Shown here one piece after another: positions 58,320 through 64,000 of a stretch of DNA of 64,000 nucleotides. Position numbers and translations under genes: made by a program. The DNA comes from Paramixta manurensis (GTDB lineage: Bacteria > Pseudomonadota > Gammaproteobacteria > Enterobacterales > Enterobacteriaceae). The notes under the pieces are model-generated. The model was not told where the DNA came from and did not search any database. It worked only from the letters and a program-made list of their open reading frames with translations. The first letter of the stretch is position 1, and each line of letters starts with the position of its first letter. The stretch lies in assembly GCF_013285385.1 (NCBI RefSeq), contig NZ_CP054212.1, positions 992,001 through 1,056,000 of the forward strand, read 5' to 3'.

Positions 58320-59309
58320 ATGTCAGATGCCGTAGAAAATAAGCCCTTTGATCTCCACGCGCACTATCCGCGCGATCTGCGCGGTTATGCCGGTAAGCCA
58401 CCGCATGCCGCCTGGCCTGGCGGAGCGCGTATTGCGCTTCAATTCGTGCTGAATTATGAAGAGGGCGCCGAAAATCATGTCCTGCACGGCGATGCCGGTT
58501 CAGAGCAATTTCTGTCTGACATCATCGGCGTGGCAAGCTATGCCGATCGCCATATGTCGATGGATTCGCTGTATGAGTATGGATCCCGCGCCGGTTTTTG
58601 GCGCATCCACCAGGAGTTCCAACGGCGTGGCCTGCCACTCACCATTTTCGGCGTGGCAATGGCGCTGGCGCGTAACCCTGAAGTGGTGCAGGCCATCAAA
58701 GAAGCGAATTATGATGTGGTCAGCCACGGTTGGCGCTGGATCCACTATCAACATATTGATGTAGACACCGAACGCCAGCATATGCAGCAAGCGATTGAAA
58801 CCTTACGCACGCTGTTCGGCAACGCACCTACCGGCTGGTACACCGGCCGTGACAGCCCGAACACCCGTCGCTTATTGGTGGAGCAGGGCGGCTTTCTTTA
58901 TGATAGCGACTACTATGGAGATGATTTGCCGTTTTGGACGCCAGTGGCGTGTCAGGATGGCACGGTAAAACAACATTTAGTTATCCCCTATACGCTGGAA
59001 ACCAATGATATGCGGTTTGCGACGCCGCAGGGGTTTAATACCGCCGAGCAGTTCTACACGTATCTTAAAGACAGTTTTGATGTGTTGTATGCCGAGGGAG
59101 AAACCGCGCCTAAAATGTTGTCGATTGGGATGCACTGCCGCTTATTGGGCCGGCCAGGGCGCTTTCGCGCGCTACAGCGGTTTCTGGATTATGTGGCGCA
59201 GCATGACAAGGTTTGGATTTGTACCCGGCAACAAATTGCCGGGCACTGGATTGCTACGCATCCCGCGCCACGCGCAGAACCCGCGAGTCAGCTCATTACG
59301 CTAACCTGA
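58320..59309 (+). CDS. hpxB: Allantoinase, PuuE/polysaccharide-deacetylase type
   Basis: Hydrolyses allantoin to allantoate. NodB-like deacetylase fold of 329 residues with the PuuE signatures DLRGYAGKPPHAAWPGGARI, NYEEGAE, YGSRAGFWR, SHGWRWIHYQ and PTGWYTGRDSPNTRRL. The canonical NodB double-Asp metal motif is replaced by NYEEG, as described for PuuE. Called puuE in other genera. It converges on hpxZ, and their ends overlap by 22 bases. Confidence 0.92.
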   Translation: MSDAVENKPFDLHAHYPRDLRGYAGKPPHAAWPGGARIALQFVLNYEEGAENHVLHGDAGSEQFLSDIIGVASYADRHMSMDSLYEYGSRAGFWRIHQEFQRRGLPLTIFGVAMALARNPEVVQAIKEANYDVVSHGWRWIHYQHIDVDTERQHMQQAIETLRTLFGNAPTGWYTGRDSPNTRRLLVEQGGFLYDSDYYGDDLPFWTPVACQDGTVKQHLVIPYTLETNDMRFATPQGFNTAEQFYTYLKDSFDVLYAEGETAPKMLSIGMHCRLLGRPGRFRALQRFLDYVAQHDKVWICTRQQIAGHWIATHPAPRAEPASQLITLT

Positions 59310-59671
59310 GCGGCCACAATCCGCCAGCCGCACGGCAATTTTACCCACGTCTGCTGCTGGCGCCCAATCTTATCGCTGCCTTCACGCGTGAACTCGGTGC
59401 TACACACCGCATAATCCTCACCGAAAGTAGTGATCACTGTATTACGCAATGTCCGCTCCAGCCCGGTCGCCGGGCGAGAAGCACGATAGTCGCGAATCGC
59501 TTCAATGCCGTATAAATTTTCGCCGGCACCGAGGCGAACGGTTCGGTCATCGTGCCAAAATAACTCATCCAGTACCTCAATATCATTGCCGGTTAACGCC
59601 TGTTCATAGCGATAAAAGGCGGCGGTCACTTCGGCAAGGATCGCCGGGCGGTCAATATATTCACTTTTCAT
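59288..59671 (-). CDS. hpxZ: HpxZ, AtzH-like protein (DUF3225, SnoaL-like fold)
   Basis: A 127-residue NTF2/SnoaL-like protein. Features are FYRYEQALTGNDIEVLDELFW, NLYGIEAIRDYRASRP and STEFTREGSDKIGRQQQTWV. In Klebsiella it is annotated as an oxalurate-catabolism protein; the AtzH relative in cyanuric acid degradation has been described as an accessory or amidase-like protein. Exact activity here is unknown. Its start overlaps hpxY by 4 bases; it is last in hpxWXYZ. Confidence 0.87.
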   Translation of the reverse strand: MKSEYIDRPAILAEVTAAFYRYEQALTGNDIEVLDELFWHDDRTVRLGAGENLYGIEAIRDYRASRPATGLERTLRNTVITTFGEDYAVCSTEFTREGSDKIGRQQQTWVKLPCGWRIVAAQVSVMS

Positions 59672-61071
59672 GGCTCTACGCTCATTGTTGCGGCTTGCGC
59701 CTTAATCAAACCTTGCTGCTCCAGCGCGCGGGCAGCACGTAAACACGCCGCTTCGTTAAACGGCGCGGCAATTAATTGAATACCGATTGGCAAACCGCTT
59801 GCGGTCTGCATCGGTACGGTGACCACCGGTAACCCGAGGAAGGAGATGGGCTGCGTCAACATGCCCATACTGGCGCGCGTCGGCAGATCAGTGCCGTTAA
59901 TATGGATGGTTTCCTGGCCGATAAGCGTCGCGCTACACGGCGTGGCGGGCGCAATCAACACGTCGACGCTTTCAAATAGCGGCAACACTTGCTGTTGGAA
60001 ATGGCGGCGGAAGCGTTGCGCCTGCAAATACCAGGCGGCGGGTAACATAGCGCCAGCCAGTAAACGTTCGCGGGAGTGAGGTTCAAAGCGTTCCGGCATA
60101 CTGCGCAACGCGGGTAAATAGTGGTTACCGCCCTCCGAAGCCGTCAGAATGAAGGCGGCGGATCGCGCAAGATCAACATGGGGTAGCGTGACCTCCTCCT
60201 GCGCATTGAGCGCTTGTGCGGCTCTGGCAACCGCCTGGCGGGCATCGTCATTACACCAGGTTTGAAAATACCCGCCTGCAACGCCAAAACGTAAATCTTC
60301 CACGCCCTGTTCCAGCGTCGGCAGCGCTGGCTGGAGCGCGGCGTTGGCCTGAAAAGCATCTTGTGGATCCTGTCCCTGTAATGCGTCATAGACGATCGCT
60401 AAATCTTCGCTACAACGCGCAAACGGGCCAATATGGTCAAGACTCGCCACAAAAGGATGGCTACCGCTACGCGACAGGCGCCCAAAGGTGGGTTTCAGGC
60501 CGAGGATACCGCATAAAGACGCCGGGACGCGGATCGAGCCATTGGTATCGGTGCCCAGGGCGAAGTGCACCAGCCCGGCGGCAACCGCAGCGGCAGAGCC
60601 ACCGGAAGATCCACCGGCGATACGGGTGGGATCATGGGGGTTATGCGTGGTGCCATAATGGCTATTTTCGGTGGTAAAACCGTAGGCATAGGCATCCATA
60701 TTCAGCATGCCGCTGAGTAAGGCGCCCGCTTTTGCCAGCTTTTGTACTGCCCAGGCATCGGCGCGCGCGGGCGGACGGTCACTAAATAAGCTGGCGCCCG
60801 CCAGGGTGCTGAAACCGGCGACATCAAACAGATTTTTAACCCCATAAGGGATGCCGGCCAGCGCGGGAAGCGGCTGCCCATCGCGGCGTAAGCCATCAAG
60901 ACGGGCGGCCTCGCGTAGCATGCGTTCATGCGTCACTTCGGTCCAGGCATTGAGCGCCGGATTATGGCGCTCGATAGCCGCCAGTGTCTGTTGGGCAATC
61001 TCCTGCGCGCTGAGTTCGCCGTTATTTAGCGCAGAACGCAGTTGGGAGAGGGAAAGAGAAGAGAGATTCAT
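59668..61071 (-). CDS. hpxY: AtzE-family amidase HpxY
   Basis: Amidase-signature enzyme of 467 residues. The Ser-cisSer-Lys triad is visible as Lys79 (GIPYGVKNLFDV), Ser155 (IAGGSSGGSA) and Ser179 (GTDTNGSIRVPA). Closest in type to AtzE, the 1-carboxybiuret hydrolase, which needs the tiny AtzG partner; HpxX next door is the AtzG equivalent. In the hpx pathway it is thought to act at the oxalurate level, but this is not proven. ATGA overlaps with both hpxX and hpxZ imply tight coupling. Confidence 0.9.
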   Translation of the reverse strand: MNLSSLSLSQLRSALNNGELSAQEIAQQTLAAIERHNPALNAWTEVTHERMLREAARLDGLRRDGQPLPALAGIPYGVKNLFDVAGFSTLAGASLFSDRPPARADAWAVQKLAKAGALLSGMLNMDAYAYGFTTENSHYGTTHNPHDPTRIAGGSSGGSAAAVAAGLVHFALGTDTNGSIRVPASLCGILGLKPTFGRLSRSGSHPFVASLDHIGPFARCSEDLAIVYDALQGQDPQDAFQANAALQPALPTLEQGVEDLRFGVAGGYFQTWCNDDARQAVARAAQALNAQEEVTLPHVDLARSAAFILTASEGGNHYLPALRSMPERFEPHSRERLLAGAMLPAAWYLQAQRFRRHFQQQVLPLFESVDVLIAPATPCSATLIGQETIHINGTDLPTRASMGMLTQPISFLGLPVVTVPMQTASGLPIGIQLIAAPFNEAACLRAARALEQQGLIKAQAATMSVEP

Positions 61072-61253
61072 GCCCGATAGACTCCTGCCACTTCTAGCCG
61101 ATCATCCAGCGGGAACGCCATCAACGGCTCAGCCATCGCGGCGATACGCGTCATTTGCGTCAGTAATTCGGCGCGGCGAGTTTCATTCAGTTCCAGGTCC
61201 AACATCTGTTCCATTTGGGCGATATAGGCCGCGAGGTCAGCGGGATGGTTCAT
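61068..61253 (-). CDS. hpxX: HpxX, AtzG-like small subunit (DUF4089)
   Basis: A 61-residue helical protein, MNHPADLAAYIAQMEQMLDL with a C-terminal FPLDDRLEVAGVYRA. AtzG wraps around AtzE and stabilises it in the cyanuric acid pathway; HpxX probably does the same for HpxY (inferred from family and the 4-base overlap). It begins 11 bases after the hpxW stop. Confidence 0.87.
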   Translation of the reverse strand: MNHPADLAAYIAQMEQMLDLELNETRRAELLTQMTRIAAMAEPLMAFPLDDRLEVAGVYRA

Positions 61254-61264
61254 AGTTTCTCCTG

Positions 61265-62851
61265 TTAAAAGCCAGCGGCGCTACCGTTACTGCGCGGATC
61301 AAAGGCGCCCTCAAACATGCCGTTATTGTGTCGTACGATGGCGCCGGCGTGACCGACGGCTTCGCTAAAGTCTTCCAGTAATTCAACCTCATGACCGAGC
61401 GCGCGCAGTGTTGCCACGGTGTGTGGCGAAAAGCGGCCCTCCACTTTCAAAGAGTCTGACAATTGGCCCCATGTTCGCCCTAACAGCCAGCGTGGCGCGC
61501 TCACCGCTTGTTGTAGAGGCATCCCCTGCACCACATGGCGGGTAAAAATCGCCGCCTGAGTTTGCGGCTGACCGTCTCCGCCCATGGAACCATAGACCAG
61601 CGTGCGGCCATCGTGCAGCCGCGCCGCCGCGGGATTGAGGGTATGAAACGGCTGTTTACCGGGCGCCAGCGCCAGTAAATGGCCCGGCTGTAAGCTAAAG
61701 GCCGCCCCACGGTTTTGCCAAACAATGCCGGTATCCGGTAGCACTACGCCGCTGCCGAATTCATGATAAATACTTTGGATGAAAGAGACCGCCAGACCAC
61801 TGCTGTCCATGACGCCAAGCCACACCGTATCGCCCGGGCCGCGTCCGGTCCCCCAGGGCGCAGCGCGGGTATCATCAATTTGCGCCGCCATTGCCGCGAG
61901 GCGTTCGGGTTCCAGTAGCGTTTGTAACTCTTCTTCGATGTGCGCCGGATCGGTGATATAGCGGTCACGCAGGGTAAACGCTTGTTTCGTCGCTTCGACC
62001 AGGCGATGCACCGTTTGGGCCTCATCGGCTTGTGCCATAGCCAAATGATCGGTAATGCCGAGAATCGCCAGTGACACCAGACCTTGTGTCGGCGGCGTCA
62101 TATTAAACACTTCGCCTTGTTGATGCATGACGCGTAGCGGCGTACGGCGTTTGGCACGGTGTGCCTGCAAATCATTGAGGGTAATCGGCATGCCAAGATC
62201 GGACATTTCCCGCGCCAGTTTTTTCGCCAGCGTGCCGCGATAAAAGCTATCAAGCCCTTCATCGGCAAGGAGGCAGAGCGTATCCGCCAGGGCTGGCTGG
62301 GTGAAGCGGCTGCCGGTGCGCGGTATTTCACCATCCGGGAGAAAGGTGGCGGCAAAGCCCGGCAGGTCGCGCAATTCATCCAGTTTGGCGGCGGTGGCGT
62401 TGGCCTGAGATTGGGTCACCGGAATGCCATCTGCGGCATACCGAATCGCATCACGCAGTAGCCGGGGCAGCGGCAATGCTGTTCCGCCGAGTTCCTGGGC
62501 GAGACGTAGCGCTTCCGCCCAGCCGCTAACCGTACCGGCAACCGTCAACGCCGCTTTGGGTCCACGATGTGGGATCTTTTTTTCACCGTGATAGAAATCG
62601 AAATGCGCCAGCGAACCGGCGGCGCCGCTGGCATCAATCGCCACTGGCTCGCCGCCGGGCGGCATCACCAGCCAAAATCCGTCGCCGCCCAATCCATTCA
62701 TATGGGGATAGACCACCGCGATAGTCGCTGCGGCAGCCACCATCGCTTCAATGGCGTTGCCGCCTTCGCGTAGTACCGCCAGCGCGCTTTCGCTGGCCAG
62801 ATGATGCGGCGCGACCGCCATACCCTGCGGCGCCATGTTGCTCTGTATCAT
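61265..62851 (-). CDS. hpxW: Oxamate amidohydrolase (gamma-glutamyltransferase-fold Ntn hydrolase)
   Basis: Hydrolyses oxamate to oxalate and ammonium, a late step of ureide breakdown characterised in Klebsiella. The 528-residue precursor should self-cleave before Thr342 in GPGDTVWLGVMD, the N-terminal nucleophile of the small subunit. Other family segments are VVYPHMNGLGGDGFWLV near the start, and SGVVLPDTGIVWQNRGAAF and YGSMGGDGQPQ. No signal peptide is seen, unlike periplasmic gamma-glutamyltranspeptidases, which supports a cytoplasmic amidohydrolase. First gene of hpxWXYZ. Confidence 0.88.
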   Translation of the reverse strand: MIQSNMAPQGMAVAPHHLASESALAVLREGGNAIEAMVAAAATIAVVYPHMNGLGGDGFWLVMPPGGEPVAIDASGAAGSLAHFDFYHGEKKIPHRGPKAALTVAGTVSGWAEALRLAQELGGTALPLPRLLRDAIRYAADGIPVTQSQANATAAKLDELRDLPGFAATFLPDGEIPRTGSRFTQPALADTLCLLADEGLDSFYRGTLAKKLAREMSDLGMPITLNDLQAHRAKRRTPLRVMHQQGEVFNMTPPTQGLVSLAILGITDHLAMAQADEAQTVHRLVEATKQAFTLRDRYITDPAHIEEELQTLLEPERLAAMAAQIDDTRAAPWGTGRGPGDTVWLGVMDSSGLAVSFIQSIYHEFGSGVVLPDTGIVWQNRGAAFSLQPGHLLALAPGKQPFHTLNPAAARLHDGRTLVYGSMGGDGQPQTQAAIFTRHVVQGMPLQQAVSAPRWLLGRTWGQLSDSLKVEGRFSPHTVATLRALGHEVELLEDFSEAVGHAGAIVRHNNGMFEGAFDPRSNGSAAGF

Positions 62852-62886
62852 TGCATTCTCTTATTGTCGGGTCACACAAAGGTGGG

Positions 62887-62903
62887 AAGCAAGAGCTGTT
62901 CCA
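62887..62903 (-). promoter_or_regulatory. Candidate sigma-54 promoter of hpxWXYZ
   Basis: Minus strand TGGAAC-N5-TTGCTT (62903 to 62887) differs from TGGCAC-N5-TTGCWW at one base and has the exact GG-N10-GC spacing. It lies about 36-52 bases upstream of the hpxW start. Confidence 0.62.
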
Positions 62904-62908
62904 GGTCG

Positions 62909-62937
62909 TGCCATCATCGTGATACCGGTTGATGGCA
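62909..62937. promoter_or_regulatory. Inverted repeat TGCCATCA-N13-TGATGGCA between hpxW and hpxU
   Basis: Perfect 8-bp arms at 62909-62916 and 62930-62937, next to the hpxW sigma-54 candidate and just upstream of hpxU. A likely operator for HpxU or another regulator. One more TGATGGCA occurs at 63902-63909 before the next promoter. Confidence 0.6.
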
Positions 62938-62992
62938 TCATGACAAAGTATGTTATGTTTGGTTGAAACGAAAGTTACAGGAACGAACCATA

Positions 62993-63832
62993 ATGCAACA
63001 GCTTGATGAACGTTTAAAGCGCTGTTATGCGCAATTGTCGCCGCAGGAGCAGCGCATTGCAGATTTTATCTTCGACCATTTTGACGATCTGATCAGCTAT
63101 AACAGCGCTGAATTGGCGCGGCTCAGCGGCGTATCAAAAGCCACCGTAAGCCGTTTGTTTAAACGTCTCGGCTATGAAAAATATAAGGATATGCGTGAGG
63201 AGCTACGTACTCTGCGCCAGAGTGGTATGCCGTTAACCGACAATCGGGACGCGGTGCAAGGCAATACGCTGCTGTCTCGTCACTATAAACAGGAGATGGC
63301 GAACCTAACACGCTGGGTTAACCACCTCGATGCGCAGCAATTTGGTGAGGTCATTCAGGCGCTGTCGCAGGCGCGGCGCATTTTTATTGTTGGCCTGCGC
63401 AACGCGTATCCGGTCGCGCTACATCTGCGCCAGCAACTGCTACAGGCTCGCACACACGTCTCTATTTTACCGCAGCCGGGACAGACGCTGGCGGAAGAGG
63501 TGGTGGATATTACCCCGCAGGACGTGGTGGTGGTGGTCGCATTTCGCCGCCGTCCGCGCATTATTCAGCCGCTGCTGCGGCAATTACAGCATCTTACTAT
63601 CCCAGTGTTAGCCCTGAGCGAACCACAGGCGCAAAGCATCGCGCCATTAGTGCGCTGGCATTTCTCCGTGCCGCTGGATAGTGTCTCGGCATTTGATAGT
63701 TACGCGGCGGCAATGGGGCTGATTAATTTATTGGCCAATGCATTACTGCATGAACGCTTGTCGCAAGGGCGGCAGCGTATTCATCAAATTGCTGACCTTT
63801 ACCAGCAACTGGATGAGTTGGAACAACGCTAA
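62993..63832 (+). CDS. hpxU: MurR/RpiR-family transcriptional regulator
   Basis: N-terminal HTH_6 domain (about 1-75: LSPQEQRIADFIFDHFDDLI, ELARLSGVSKATVSRLFKRL) and a C-terminal SIS domain (about 125-255: IFIVGLRNAYPVALHLRQQL). SIS domains usually sense phosphosugars; the ligand here is unknown. The ATG at 62993 with AGGAA upstream gives 279 residues; a TTG ten codons earlier is less likely. Divergent from hpxW, so it probably controls hpxWXYZ. Confidence 0.87.
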   Translation: MQQLDERLKRCYAQLSPQEQRIADFIFDHFDDLISYNSAELARLSGVSKATVSRLFKRLGYEKYKDMREELRTLRQSGMPLTDNRDAVQGNTLLSRHYKQEMANLTRWVNHLDAQQFGEVIQALSQARRIFIVGLRNAYPVALHLRQQLLQARTHVSILPQPGQTLAEEVVDITPQDVVVVVAFRRRPRIIQPLLRQLQHLTIPVLALSEPQAQSIAPLVRWHFSVPLDSVSAFDSYAAAMGLINLLANALLHERLSQGRQRIHQIADLYQQLDELEQR

Positions 63833-63835
63833 CGG

Positions 63836-63865
63836 GGCACCTTTTCGGTGCCTTGCACTTTTTTG
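63836..63865 (+). terminator. Hairpin after hpxU, also resembling an NtrC-binding site
   Basis: GGCACC-TTTTC-GGTGCC (63836-63852) then TTGCACTTTTTT: a short hairpin with a delayed T-run. The same 17 bases fit the NtrC pattern TGCACC-N5-GGTGCA except at the outermost base on each side. Confidence 0.5.
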
Positions 63866-63946
63866 GTTCATTTTTCCTCCATCCCGGTTTGTTGTTTCCC
63901 CTGATGGCATTGGGCTTTCTTGCCTGACCAGCGCTGTGTCTTTTTA

Positions 63947-63962
63947 TGGCACGTTAGTTGCA
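63947..63962 (+). promoter_or_regulatory. Sigma-54 (RpoN) promoter pointing out of the window
   Basis: TGGCACG-N4-TTGCA with exact spacing is a full match to the RpoN -24/-12 consensus. The transcript would start near 63974 and run beyond the right edge. The 168 bases after hpxU contain the hairpin, a TGATGGCA motif and this promoter; no gene begins before the end. Confidence 0.8.
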
Positions 63963-64000
63963 GAAATGGATTATAAGAATCTTTTGTTTCATTATGACTA

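Noticed and set aside
55132..64000. Genomic island or prophage integrated at aspV
   Set aside because: No integrase, transposase, phage gene or duplicated tRNA end is visible; base composition looks similar to the flanks.

Overview
The window is a chromosomal segment of a member of the Enterobacterales. The genus is not resolved from the sequence alone. From dgt to the second tRNA-Asp the gene order is almost that of the E. coli dgt-degP ... dnaQ-aspV region. Most proteins are close to the E. coli versions in length and sequence, and the 16S rRNA is of enterobacterial type. Differences from E. coli include no cdaR or yaeI between degP and dapD, an extra cytochrome c after tilS, an NlpE of half length, an MFS exporter between yafC and yafD, no yafE, an intervening sequence in 23S rRNA, and a purine-ureide catabolic cluster after aspV.

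Layout. 1-7.5 kb: end of dgt, degP with a sigma-E promoter, then yaeH, dapD, glnD and map on the minus strand. 7.6-12.5 kb: translation and metabolism genes rpsB-tsf, pyrH, frr, dxr. 12.7-27.5 kb: the envelope and lipid block uppS-cdsA-rseP-bamA-skp-lpxD-fabZ-lpxA-lpxB-rnhB-dnaE-accA. It makes the isoprenoid carrier, CDP-diglyceride, outer-membrane proteins, lipid A and malonyl-CoA, together with the replicative polymerase. 27.6-40.4 kb: ldcC, yaeR, tilS-cytochrome c, rof-yaeP, yaeQ-arfB, nlpE, proS, rcsF-trmO, the MetJ-regulated metNIQ methionine importer, and gmhB. 40.4-46.5 kb: a complete rRNA operon (P1, P2, 16S, Ile and Ala tRNAs, 23S, 5S, Asp tRNA) whose three internal spacers each hold a long palindrome resembling ERIC elements. 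46.6-55.2 kb: dkgB, yafC with a divergent exporter, yafD, mltD, gloB, yafS, rnhA, dnaQ and a second identical tRNA-Asp.

55.2-64 kb is an accessory nitrogen-scavenging cluster of the hpx type known from Klebsiella purine catabolism: an NCS1 permease divergent from hpxS-hpxA-hpxB (regulator, allantoin racemase, PuuE-type allantoinase), converging on hpxW-X-Y-Z (oxamate amidohydrolase, AtzG-like, AtzE-like and AtzH-like proteins), with hpxU (MurR/RpiR regulator) divergent from hpxW. The steps between allantoate and oxalurate/oxamate are not in the window. A consensus sigma-54 promoter at the far right edge points at an unseen rightward operon that could hold them. Weaker sigma-54 candidates precede hpxW and the permease, so the cluster looks nitrogen-regulated. 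No prophage, insertion sequence, integrase or CRISPR array was seen.
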